A stretch of DNA of 25,637 bases, from contig JANOWN010000014.1 of assembly GCA_031417915.1 (NCBI GenBank), positions 1 to 25,637 on the forward strand. The letters run 5' to 3'. This document shows positions 16,060-23,680 of this stretch, piece after piece. The DNA is from Methylotenera_A sp031417915. Lineage in GTDB: Bacteria; Pseudomonadota; Gammaproteobacteria; Burkholderiales; Methylophilaceae. A program made the translations under genes and the position numbers. Within the stretch, counting starts at the first letter, position 1, and every line of letters begins with the position of its first letter. A model generated the notes under the pieces. That model worked only from the letters and a program-made list of their open reading frames with translations. It was not told the origin of the DNA and did no database searches.

Positions 16060-16074
16060 TTTGCCGCCCTCAAG

Positions 16075-16854
16075 TTATTTAATTGAATTGCCAATTCTGC
16101 CAAGATTATCAAAATTAAACCAGATAAAAAACGCTTTCCCTACTAAATTATGTTCTGGCACAAAGCCCCAGACTCGGCTATCGGCGCTGTTATCACGGTT
16201 ATCGCCCATCGCAAAATAGTTGCCAGCTGGCACAGTAATCGTCTCTCCGTTGAGTAGTTTAGCACCCGGCGCATCGCTATTGTATTGATTTGGGATATCG
16301 TGAATTAAAATATTATGTTGCACGTCGCCCAATTGTTCCAGCGAACGCTTTGCGCTGATGATATTAGCGCCTTGCATTTCATATTCGTAATTATCTTCAA
16401 ACTTTACATCCAATACTTTGCCATTAATAGTTAATTTTTTATCTTGGTATTGAATTGTATCGCCTGGCAAACCTACTACACGTTTAATGTAATCTATTGT
16501 TGGCTCTGGCGGATAATGAAACACAAATACATCGCCGCGTTTTGGCTGATTCATCTCAAAAAAAGTGTTGTTTAAAATGGGCACGCGCAGGCCATAGGTG
16601 AATTTATTCACCAAAATATAATCGCCCGCTAATAGTGTTGGCATCATCGAACCTGAAGGGATTTTGAACGGCTCCACCAAAAATGAACGTAGCGTAAACA
16701 CCAATAAAATCACCGGGAAAAAGCTTTTCGCGTATTCCACATACCAAGGCTCAGCAATGCCTGCAGCCCTATTTTTGCGTAGCACTGCAATATCTAACAG
16801 CCAAACTAAGCCTGTGATTAATAAAATGACCACCATAAATAAAGCAAAATACAT
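16075..16854 (-). CDS. lepB: signal peptidase I
   Basis: A 259-residue inner-membrane serine protease that removes signal peptides from exported proteins. Two membrane segments lie near residues 2-22 and 45-58. The catalytic Ser is S69 in KIPSGSMMPTL, and the general-base Lys is K124 in DYIKRVVGLPGD. GDNRDNSADSRVWGFVP is the conserved box E. The linker MQGANIISAKRSLEQ (about residues 154-168) is variable in the family. The ATG overlaps the lepA stop, indicating coupling. Confidence 0.97.
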   Translation of the reverse strand: MYFALFMVVILLITGLVWLLDIAVLRKNRAAGIAEPWYVEYAKSFFPVILLVFTLRSFLVEPFKIPSGSMMPTLLAGDYILVNKFTYGLRVPILNNTFFEMNQPKRGDVFVFHYPPEPTIDYIKRVVGLPGDTIQYQDKKLTINGKVLDVKFEDNYEYEMQGANIISAKRSLEQLGDVQHNILIHDIPNQYNSDAPGAKLLNGETITVPAGNYFAMGDNRDNSADSRVWGFVPEHNLVGKAFFIWFNFDNLGRIGNSIK

Positions 16855-18647
16855 TACTTATCCTCCACTCTTAATATGGCTAAAAACGCTTCTTGTGGAA
16901 TTTCCACATTACCCACTTGTTTCATGCGTTTTTTGCCTTCTTTTTGCTTATCTAATAATTTGCGTTTACGCGAAACATCGCCACCGTAGCATTTTGCAAT
17001 TACGTTTTTGCGCATCGCTTTTACTGTTTCGCGCGCAATAATATTGGCGCCAATACTGGCTTGAATCGCCACATCAAACATTTGACGCGGAATCAACTCG
17101 CGCATTTTAGCGGCGACTTCACGGCCACGGCGCACGCTATTTTCTCTATGCACAATCATGCTTAGCGCATCCACTTTCTCGCCATTCACCATAATATCAA
17201 GTTTCACCAAATCTGCCGCGCGAAACTCTAAAAATTCGTAATCCATACTGGCATAGCCACGTGAAACCGATTTTAGCTTATCAAAAAAATCCAGCACCAC
17301 TTCATTCAGCGGCATTTCGTAGCTCAACATGACTTGCCTGCCCATATATTGCATATTTTTTTGGATACCGCGCTTGCTGTTGCACAGCGTCATCACTGGG
17401 CCCACGTAATCTTGCGGCATCAACAAATGCACGTTAATCACTGGTTCGCGTGTTTCTTCCACGCGCGATGGCTCTGGCAAACGCGATGGGTTTTCAATTT
17501 GCACTACCGTGCCGTCTTTCAACAACAGCTCGTACACTACAGTGGGTGCGGTGGTAATCAAATCCATGTCGTATTCGCGCTCTAGGCGCTCTTGCACAAT
17601 TTCCATGTGCAATAAGCCTAAAAAGCCGCATCTAAAACCAAAACCCAGCGCAGTTGAATTTTCTGGTTCAAACAACAAACTGGCATCGTTCAAACTCAGC
17701 TTTTCTAGCGCAGTGCGTAGCGCTTCAAACTGGTTCGATTCCACTGGATATAATCCTGCAAACACCTGCGGTTTCACCTCTTTAAAGCCAGCTAACGGCT
17801 CTGCAGCTTGGCGGTCGGTATGCGTAACGGTGTCGCCCACTTTAGCATCTTCCAGCGACTTAATGCCCGCAATAATAAAGCCCACTTCGCCTGCTGAAAG
17901 TAACGTTTTTTGTAAAGATTTTGGTGTGAATACGCCTACTTGTTCGCACAAATGCTGCGCGCCAGTCGCCATGAGGCGGATTTTTTCTTTTGGCTTCAGT
18001 ACGCCATCAATCACGCGTACCAGCATCACCACGCCGACATAATTATCAAACCAAGCATCAATCACTAATGCCTTGAGAGGCGCATCGATATTGCCTTGTG
18101 GCGGTGGTACTTTTTTAATGACTGCTTCTAAAACATCGCGCACACCCAAACCAGTTTTGGCAGAGCATAGCACCGCATCCGAAGCGTCCACGCCGATCAC
18201 GTCTTCAATTTCTTGCTTCACGCGATCTGGGTCGGCGCTGGGCAAATCAATTTTATTCAGCACCGCAGTGACTTCCACGCCCAAATCCAGCGCGGTATAG
18301 CAATTGGCTACACTTTGCGCCTCAACGCCTTGCGAAGCATCCACCACCAGCAGCGCGCCTTCGCAGGCAGAAAGGCTGCGCGAAACTTCGTAGCTAAAAT
18401 CCACGTGGCCAGGCGTATCAATCAAATTAAGCTGATAAGTTTGGCCGTCATCGGCTTTATAACTGAGTGCCGCAGTTTGTGCTTTAATGGTAATACCGCG
18501 TTCGCGCTCAATATCCATAGAATCAAGCACTTGCGCCTCCATTTCGCGATCTTCCAAGCCGCCGCATAAATGAATAATGCGATCAGCCAAGGTGGATTTA
18601 CCGTGGTCAATATGCGCGATAATAGAGAAATTACGGATGTTTTTCAT
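16854..18647 (-). CDS. lepA: elongation factor 4 (LepA)
   Basis: A 597-residue translational GTPase that remodels stalled or misassembled ribosomes. G1 is AHIDHGKSTL (residues 11-20), G3 is DTPGHVDF, G4 is NKIDLPSADP and G5 is SAKTGLG. Elongation-factor domains II, III and V and the LepA-specific C-terminal domain (KCYGGDVSRKRKLLDKQKEG) follow. Length is normal. It is the first gene of the lepA-lepB-DUF4845-rnc-era run. Its 191-bp upstream region is shared with the divergent dioxygenase gene. Confidence 0.98.
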   Translation of the reverse strand: MKNIRNFSIIAHIDHGKSTLADRIIHLCGGLEDREMEAQVLDSMDIERERGITIKAQTAALSYKADDGQTYQLNLIDTPGHVDFSYEVSRSLSACEGALLVVDASQGVEAQSVANCYTALDLGVEVTAVLNKIDLPSADPDRVKQEIEDVIGVDASDAVLCSAKTGLGVRDVLEAVIKKVPPPQGNIDAPLKALVIDAWFDNYVGVVMLVRVIDGVLKPKEKIRLMATGAQHLCEQVGVFTPKSLQKTLLSAGEVGFIIAGIKSLEDAKVGDTVTHTDRQAAEPLAGFKEVKPQVFAGLYPVESNQFEALRTALEKLSLNDASLLFEPENSTALGFGFRCGFLGLLHMEIVQERLEREYDMDLITTAPTVVYELLLKDGTVVQIENPSRLPEPSRVEETREPVINVHLLMPQDYVGPVMTLCNSKRGIQKNMQYMGRQVMLSYEMPLNEVVLDFFDKLKSVSRGYASMDYEFLEFRAADLVKLDIMVNGEKVDALSMIVHRENSVRRGREVAAKMRELIPRQMFDVAIQASIGANIIARETVKAMRKNVIAKCYGGDVSRKRKLLDKQKEGKKRMKQVGNVEIPQEAFLAILRVEDK

Positions 18648-18731
18648 GTTGTCTTATGGGTTTTACAAACAAAAAGTTCTGGCTAAAAGTCTAGCTTTAC
18701 AAACAAATAAAGCGTTGCTCTACAAATAATT

Positions 18732-18754
18732 AAAGCGCATTTGCGCGCTTTTTC
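18732..18754. terminator. AAAGCGC/GCGCTTT hairpin with T run between divergent genes
   Basis: AAAGCGC (18732-18738) pairs with GCGCTTT (18745-18751) and is followed by further T residues on the plus strand. It resembles an intrinsic terminator but lies between two divergent starts, where it might stop antisense transcripts from lepA or form part of the lepA leader. The rest of 18648-18838 shows only the -10-like box of the dioxygenase gene. Confidence 0.4.
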
Positions 18755-18826
18755 AATTGCCGTGATTTTACTACAAATGCTTGATTAACTTGTCATTAAT
18801 TGTGTAGTTTGTTTGGTAATTGGCGA

Positions 18827-18832
18827 TATAAT
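18827..18832 (+). promoter_or_regulatory. TATAAT -10 box six bases before the ATG
   Basis: A perfect TATAAT is followed by six bases and then the ATG at 18839. No Shine-Dalgarno lies between, and no strong -35 appears at 16-18 bp. The transcript would begin at or next to the start codon. Confidence 0.45.
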
Positions 18833-18838
18833 TTACGC

Positions 18839-19168
18839 ATGATACAGACTTTCCACGCGCATATTTACTTTACTACAGATGAAATCGCACTTGCGGCCAA
18901 GGTGCGTGAAAACATCATCCAAGCCCTGCCGCAACTTAGCTACGCGGGGCCGCTGATTCCCATACCTATTGGTCCGCACACTAAGCCCATGTTTGAGATT
19001 CATATTCCTGCATCCATAAAAAATTACGCTTTAGCATGCATTGACGGGCTGCGAGAAGGGCTTTCTGTGTTAGTTCACCCAGTGCAACAAAATGAGCTTG
19101 AAGCGCATACCAATTCTGCCGTTTGGTTGGGTACTAAACTTCCCTTGAAATTAGATGTATTAAAATAA
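18839..19168 (+). CDS. DOPA 4,5-dioxygenase family protein
   Basis: A 109-residue protein. The family motifs are FHAHIYF (residues 4-10) and IGPHTKPMFEIHIP (from about residue 42), whose histidines are candidate metal ligands, plus VLVHP and a closing SAVWLG. Fungal members open the DOPA ring at the 4,5 position; bacterial members are mostly uncharacterised, so the substrate is unknown. An in-frame upstream start at 18800 would add 13 residues, but the family motif begins right after the ATG at 18839. It stands alone on the plus strand between mucD and lepA. Confidence 0.8.
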   Translation: MIQTFHAHIYFTTDEIALAAKVRENIIQALPQLSYAGPLIPIPIGPHTKPMFEIHIPASIKNYALACIDGLREGLSVLVHPVQQNELEAHTNSAVWLGTKLPLKLDVLK

Positions 19169-19170
19169 TA

Positions 19171-19261
19171 GATGCCCTGCAAGCCAATACCCCAAGGCAC
19201 CCTCTCTAAAATTCACTTCATGAGTTTGATTCACCTTGTATCCATGAGGCTTGCAGGGCAT
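19171..19261. repeat. intergenic palindrome with ATGCCCTGCAAGCC arms (repeat family of tcdA/nadB)
   Basis: ATGCCCTGCAAGCC (19172-19185) and its exact reverse complement (19248-19261) enclose about 62 bp. ATAC and AAGG also recur in both arms. The left arm, extended to GATGCCCTGCAAGCCAATA (19171-19189), is identical to the start of the tcdA coding repeat. It lies between the convergent mucD and dioxygenase genes and probably serves as a bidirectional terminator-like hairpin. Confidence 0.8.
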
Positions 19262-19273
19262 TAATTTAAAAAT

Positions 19274-20686
19274 TTATTTAGTCACTTTTATTGGCACGTA
19301 CAGCGTACTTTCACCGCGCAGCACCAGCACCGCGACAGTTTTACCAGCGGCAACCGCGTTAATTTGCTTGTTAAACAATTCTACACTTTGACTCTCTGAG
19401 TTATTTAACCCAAGTATCACATCGCCACGGCGAATGCCCGCTTGTGCTGCAGAACCCGTACTATCTGCAACCAATAAACCATTTTTACCATTCAGTTTTT
19501 TCTTTTGTGCAGGGGTCAATTCTTTAAGCGTTAAGCCTATTTTATTCGCTTCCGCCTTTGGTGCTGGCTTAGTTGCAGGCGCGGCTTCGTTAGGGTCAGT
19601 TGGCATTTCACCCACAGCAATATTCAACGTTTTGGCTGAGCCTTTTCGTAGAATTTCTACAGGCACGGTTTTGCTAGGTTTAGTTGCGCCGACAGCTCGC
19701 GGCAAATCGCCAGAACTAGTGATTACTTTACTATCAAACTTGGTAATCACGTCACCCGCCAGCAAGCCACCTTTTTCGGCGGGGCCGCCTTTTTCTACAC
19801 CAGCAATCAATGCGCCGTTGGTGTTTTTCATACCGAATGACTCTGCCAATTCTTTAGTCAGTTCTTGAATAGCCACACCCAGCCAGCCGCGCGTGATTTT
19901 GCCAGAAGCTTTTAATTGGTTCGAAATATCAATCGCAACATCAATCGGAATACTGAACGACAAACCCATGGAACCGCCGCTACGGCTGTAAATTTGCGAA
20001 TTCACGCCCACCACTTCGCCACGCAAGTTATACAGCGGACCACCCGAGTTGCCTGGGTTGATTGCGACATCGGTTTGAATAAATGGCACAAAATTTTCTT
20101 GCGGTAGCGCGCGACCTTTGGCGCTGACGATACCTGCTGTCATAGTATTTTCTAAGCCAAATGGCGAGCCAATCGCCGCCACCCATTCACCCACTTTGAG
20201 TAACGCAGGATCACCAATCGTCGCTTTGGGTAAATTAGTCGCTTCAATTTTAATTAAAGCCACGTCGGTGCGTTTATCTGCGCCGATAATTTTGGCTTTA
20301 AATTCGCGCTTATCATTCAATTTCACCAGCACTTCATCGGCCTCATTCACCACGTGCGCGTTGGTTAAAATGTAGCCATCGCTACTAATAATAAAACCTG
20401 AACCCAACGATTGTGATTTGTATTCCTGCCCGCCCTCGCCCTGTCCAGGTTGGCTAGGCATGCCTGGAATACCAAAACGTTTAAAAAATTCTTGTAGCGC
20501 AGGGTCATCTGGCATGCCTGCAAAGGGCGAGCCGCCCGCTTGCATGACTTGCGTGACGCTGATATTCACCACTTCTGCACCGTGTTTTTCGGCCAGCTCG
20601 GTGAAGTCTGGCAATGTATTTGCAGCTGCGATTTGAGTAAAACTTGCAACTAATAAAGTAAACGCAAAAATCCAACTTTTTAACAT
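19274..20686 (-). CDS. mucD: periplasmic serine protease MucD (DegP/HtrA family)
   Basis: A 470-residue Do-type protease that degrades misfolded periplasmic proteins and dampens the sigma-E response. A signal peptide spans residues 1-22 (hydrophobic stretch, then AAA-N). The catalytic triad is His in ILTNAHVV, Asp in RTDVALIKIE and Ser in NPGNSGGPLYN. PDZ1 follows from about residue 265 and PDZ2 from about residue 385, joined by an Ala/Pro/Lys-rich linker (AAPATKPAPKAE). Length matches Pseudomonas MucD. AAAGGA lies about 11 bases upstream of the ATG. It is the last gene of the rpoE operon, 50 bp after rseC. Confidence 0.95.
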   Translation of the reverse strand: MLKSWIFAFTLLVASFTQIAAANTLPDFTELAEKHGAEVVNISVTQVMQAGGSPFAGMPDDPALQEFFKRFGIPGMPSQPGQGEGGQEYKSQSLGSGFIISSDGYILTNAHVVNEADEVLVKLNDKREFKAKIIGADKRTDVALIKIEATNLPKATIGDPALLKVGEWVAAIGSPFGLENTMTAGIVSAKGRALPQENFVPFIQTDVAINPGNSGGPLYNLRGEVVGVNSQIYSRSGGSMGLSFSIPIDVAIDISNQLKASGKITRGWLGVAIQELTKELAESFGMKNTNGALIAGVEKGGPAEKGGLLAGDVITKFDSKVITSSGDLPRAVGATKPSKTVPVEILRKGSAKTLNIAVGEMPTDPNEAAPATKPAPKAEANKIGLTLKELTPAQKKKLNGKNGLLVADSTGSAAQAGIRRGDVILGLNNSESQSVELFNKQINAVAAGKTVAVLVLRGESTLYVPIKVTK

Positions 20687-20736
20687 CTAAAAATTTTCCT
20701 TTAAATTAAAAAATCAATTTAACTAAACAATAAAGC

Positions 20737-21222
20737 TTAACTAAACTTCATTTCATTTTCGTTACTGGTGACTAACCTTAAAATGACTGGTTGTTGCAAT
20801 TTAAAATAACTGCTCGACATGGTATGACCTTTAACCCAAACCAAGCCAAGCACCAAGCCAAGTAGCGCGCCCAGCATGGCGTTTCCATTAGTGTCAGCGA
20901 ACAATTGTGTTGCTAATATGGCGCCAATAAGCAAAGTTGCAAGTGGTAATATATAAAGCAACAATGCACTTTTTACTAAAGCTTTTTCGTTGATGCCTAC
21001 TATAACGCTATCACCTACTTTTGCGTTGATACGATTTTGCGCTTTAAACGCGGTGGATTGATGCGCAAACAATTTGCCCCAAATAGAATTGCCGCAACCG
21101 CGCGTTTGGCCGCACAAACCACACGCAGTTTTGCGTTCAATTTCTAGGGTTGCGGTGGAGTTTTCAGGTGAGTCACTCGACAAACTATCAAGCGAAAGTA
21201 TGACTGCGCGTTCTTCTATCAT
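20737..21222 (-). CDS. rseC: sigma-E regulatory membrane protein RseC/MucC
   Basis: A 161-residue protein. The N-terminal cytoplasmic part carries the Cys cluster ACGLCGQTRGCG typical of RseC. Two membrane segments follow, around residues 86-108 (ALVKSALLLYILPLATLLIG) and 113-130 (MLGALLGLVLGLVWV). RseC modulates sigma-E and, in some bacteria, redox-sensitive SoxR reduction. It lies between rseB and mucD, as in other betaproteobacteria. Confidence 0.92.
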   Translation of the reverse strand: MIEERAVILSLDSLSSDSPENSTATLEIERKTACGLCGQTRGCGNSIWGKLFAHQSTAFKAQNRINAKVGDSVIVGINEKALVKSALLLYILPLATLLIGAILATQLFADTNGNAMLGALLGLVLGLVWVKGHTMSSSYFKLQQPVILRLVTSNENEMKFS

Positions 21223-21250
21223 ATTGTTTTAATTGAGCTATTTTAAAATA

Positions 21251-22258
21251 TTACTTGTTTGAAGCAGTCTGTTTTCTAAAACTGACCGCTTTGGCAATTT
21301 GCATCACTGTAGCTTCAGGCACTTCGCCCACTACGGTGATTTGATAACCGTCAATCACATTGGCGCAAATATTGGTGGAGCCGATGAGCATATGCCCCAT
21401 TTTAGGCCGCATGCCTTTGGTGACAGGTTCGATAAACAACGAAACCGAAGCGATGCCATCCGAAAATATCATTTGATCTACAGGCGCGGCTTTGCCTGGC
21501 ACAACGAGCACTCTATGCTCAACTTTCACATAACCAGCTGGCAACTCTGCCACAATCCAACTACTATCCGTCTGGCTGGCCGCAGTCGTATCTTCCATTT
21601 CATAACTTTTTGTGACGTCAATTTTTGGCTGAAACCAATTAGCATCTTGCGAATTGAGCATGCTAATCTGATTAAATTGAATTTGCTCCAGCGTTTGTTT
21701 TTTACTATCGAGCAAAGTCATTTTTAGCAACAAACCAAACTCGGTATCTGCCCAAATTTTGTAGCTATAACGAAAAGCATCGTTAGGCACCAGCTCGATA
21801 ATTTGCGCTTCGCGACCTGCCACCATTTCTAGCGCACCAAGCTGTGCGCTATAACTGGCTTCAATCGAACGCAAATCGGTTGGCAGCATGGCGGGGAAAA
21901 GATTTTGCCCACGACGTTTTTCCATCACCACTTTTTGATTTTTTGGTCGAACAATCACCACATTATTGCCTTGACTATACACCTCGCGCGGTTGCCCAGC
22001 CTGACCAGCTTGACCAGCTTGACCTAAAGTCACGCCATTATCTAGCACCACATTGCGCGCCATTTCTTGGCCATTATTGTTCATGTGCGTAATTTGCACC
22101 GAGCGCGTCTGTTTGCCATTTTGATAGACAAAAACGCCTTGATAATTGAGCTCGCGCGCAGCATAAGCGGTTTTTTGCAACAACAACCAAGCATCTTCCG
22201 CCGCAAAACTACTGAGGCTTAGCGCGCTAAGTAAAACTACGCTAATAACGCGCAACAT
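21251..22258 (-). CDS. rseB: sigma-E regulator RseB/MucB
   Basis: A 335-residue periplasmic protein that binds RseA and protects it from proteolysis until lipoprotein or LPS signals accumulate. The signal peptide is residues 1-20 (ending SSFAA). The N-terminal LolA/LolB-like domain contains LNYQGVFVYQNG and RSVQITHMN; a smaller C-terminal domain follows from about residue 225. Residues 79-90 carry three GQA units encoded by a 9-bp tandem repeat, in a loop before PREVYS. The start overlaps the rseA stop by one base (TAATG), indicating coupling. Confidence 0.94.
   Translation of the reverse strand: MLRVISVVLLSALSLSSFAAEDAWLLLQKTAYAARELNYQGVFVYQNGKQTRSVQITHMNNNGQEMARNVVLDNGVTLGQAGQAGQAGQPREVYSQGNNVVIVRPKNQKVVMEKRRGQNLFPAMLPTDLRSIEASYSAQLGALEMVAGREAQIIELVPNDAFRYSYKIWADTEFGLLLKMTLLDSKKQTLEQIQFNQISMLNSQDANWFQPKIDVTKSYEMEDTTAASQTDSSWIVAELPAGYVKVEHRVLVVPGKAAPVDQMIFSDGIASVSLFIEPVTKGMRPKMGHMLIGSTNICANVIDGYQITVVGEVPEATVMQIAKAVSFRKQTASNK
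21997..22023 (-). repeat. 9-bp tandem repeat (three units) in rseB
   Basis: Three consecutive units, GTCAAGCTG twice and then GTCAGGCTG, encode the GQA repeats. The 9-bp length keeps the frame, so copy-number changes would alter loop length without breaking the gene. Confidence 0.75.
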
Positions 22259-22767
22259 TACTTAGTTGGCTCCAAGTAACTAGCGGTTTGAATGTAATAG
22301 GCGGCGCCGTTAGGTGCGGCCGCTTGGTGCGCTTGTAAATATTCTGTCGGCACGCTTTGTGCGATTTCTACTGGCGCCAATTGTTCTGGCGCATTCACTT
22401 GCTGCTGCAATACCATCACGCCCACAAACATCACGGCAGCGGCAGAAGCTGCCACTGACCAAAATTTTGATGATTTGTAATTCGCAATTGAAGATGCTCT
22501 GGAAGCCGCACCAGAATTGGCCTGCAGGGCAGGTGTTTCTGATGCTGTATTAGGTGCTAACACGGTGGGTTCGTTATCTAATGCGCCCATCACGCGCTGA
22601 CTAAAATCATGACGCATGGCAATATCGCCACGCATGCTGTCGCCAATTAAGTGATAATGCGCCCAACAGGTTTTAAGCTCGCCGCCCGATTTGACCGACG
22701 TAATCAGATGTTCCGCGCTTTCAATATCAAACTCGCCATCCATTAATGCAGATAATTGATCTTTCAT
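22258..22767 (-). CDS. rseA: anti-sigma-E factor RseA/MucA
   Basis: A 169-residue membrane anti-sigma factor. Residues 1-65 form the cytoplasmic RseA N domain (KDQLSALMDGEFD, CWAHYHLIGDSMRG) that holds RpoE inactive. The membrane segment is about residues 102-121 (FWSVAASAAAVMFVGVMVL), followed by a short periplasmic tail of about 48 residues. It is shorter than the 216-residue E. coli protein. The linker between the domains (P79-R90, PALQANSGAASR) matches the coding-repeat family. It starts 70 bp after rpoE. Confidence 0.93.
   Translation of the reverse strand: MKDQLSALMDGEFDIESAEHLITSVKSGGELKTCWAHYHLIGDSMRGDIAMRHDFSQRVMGALDNEPTVLAPNTASETPALQANSGAASRASSIANYKSSKFWSVAASAAAVMFVGVMVLQQQVNAPEQLAPVEIAQSVPTEYLQAHQAAAPNGAAYYIQTASYLEPTK
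22497..22532 (-). repeat. degenerate coding repeat in rseA
   Basis: CCTGCCCTGCAGGCCAAT followed by TGCGGCTTC in gapless register with the tcdA copies; the centre (ATCCA in tcdA) differs. It encodes PALQANSGAASR in the same reading frame, in the linker before the membrane segment. Confidence 0.55.
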
Positions 22768-22837
22768 TTTCTTTGCCTCAAATTAAAACTGATTTCCTAA
22801 TGTTTTTTATAATAAACAATTACTTAAAAAATTCTTC

Positions 22838-23578
22838 TTACCAACGTTTGCCTTCTTTGGCATCCACCAAAGGGCGCAACTTTTCCGAAATCGTCTCGCG
22901 CGCTCTAAAAATACGCGAACGCACCGTGCCAATCGGGCACTGCATCAAGGTTGCGATTTCTTCGTAACTCAAGCCTTCAATCTCGCGTAGCGTAATCGCT
23001 GTGCGCAATTCCTCGGGCAAGCTTGCCACAGTCTCGTTCACCATTTCTGCAATTTGCTTGGTCATCATGGCCGTTTCTGGCGTATCCATGGTGCGCATTT
23101 CGCCACCATCTTCAAAATTCTCTACATCTTCAATTTCAACTTCTTGCATCACTTGCGGGCGACGACCCATAGAGACTAGATAATTTTTCGCGGTATTAAT
23201 GCCAATTCTGTAAAGCCAAGTGTAAAACGCGCTATCGCCGCGGAAGTTATGCAACGCGCGATACGCTTTAATAAAGCTTTCCTGCACCACATCTTCCACC
23301 TCGGCCTGGTCGCGTATCATGCGCCCAAGCAACCGCCCAAGCTTGCGGTGGTATTTCTCCACCAGCATGCCGAATGCTTTTTTGTCGCCTTGCTGCGCAC
23401 GCTCCACCAAAATTTGGTCAAGCTCGCGATTGCCCGCGCTGGCGCTATTAACTGGCTTATCAGCCATCGAGGGTTTACTCCCAATTTCCGTCTTGTTATT
23501 AGGCGCATTATACGCCTGCAAGGCAGGTTCCACGAAGCTTGGGCGTGTTAATTCCTCAATTTTACTCGTTGTCAGCAT
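22838..23578 (-). CDS. rpoE: RNA polymerase sigma factor RpoE
   Basis: A 246-residue ECF sigma factor of the envelope stress response. Region 2 includes VVQESFIKAYRALHNFRGDSAFYTWLYRIG-type sequence, and region 4 includes LREIEGLSYEEIATLM and IGTVRSRIFRARE. I choose the ATG at 23578 because GGAGGA lies six to eight bases upstream; an ATG at 23593 would add five residues. The N terminus is about 50 residues longer than E. coli RpoE, which begins close to the ILVERAQQGDKKAF equivalent. The extension is low in complexity and includes PALQAYNAPNNK, which weakly resembles the coding repeat. Confidence 0.95.
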   Translation of the reverse strand: MLTTSKIEELTRPSFVEPALQAYNAPNNKTEIGSKPSMADKPVNSASAGNRELDQILVERAQQGDKKAFGMLVEKYHRKLGRLLGRMIRDQAEVEDVVQESFIKAYRALHNFRGDSAFYTWLYRIGINTAKNYLVSMGRRPQVMQEVEIEDVENFEDGGEMRTMDTPETAMMTKQIAEMVNETVASLPEELRTAITLREIEGLSYEEIATLMQCPIGTVRSRIFRARETISEKLRPLVDAKEGKRW

Positions 23579-23634
23579 TTCATCCTCCAGCATTTTGGTT
23601 TAATACCACCTAGTTTTATCGCTAGCTTAAGGAT

Positions 23635-23663
23635 AAAGACACAGCTAAACTCTTATAAGTTCA
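23635..23663 (-). promoter_or_regulatory. candidate sigma-E-type autoregulatory promoter
   Basis: TGAACTT (23663-23657) resembles the sigma-E -35 box GGAACTT. TCTTT (23639-23635), 17 bp further on, is a poor fit to the -10 TCTGA/TCAAA. rpoE is autoregulated in many proteobacteria, which makes the site reasonable, but the sequence support is weak. Confidence 0.25.
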
Positions 23664-23680
23664 TTCTATATGAAGCAATT

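Noticed and set aside
18800..18838. Upstream in-frame start for the dioxygenase gene
   Set aside because: It would translate through the TATAAT box, and the conserved family motif begins just after the ATG at 18839.
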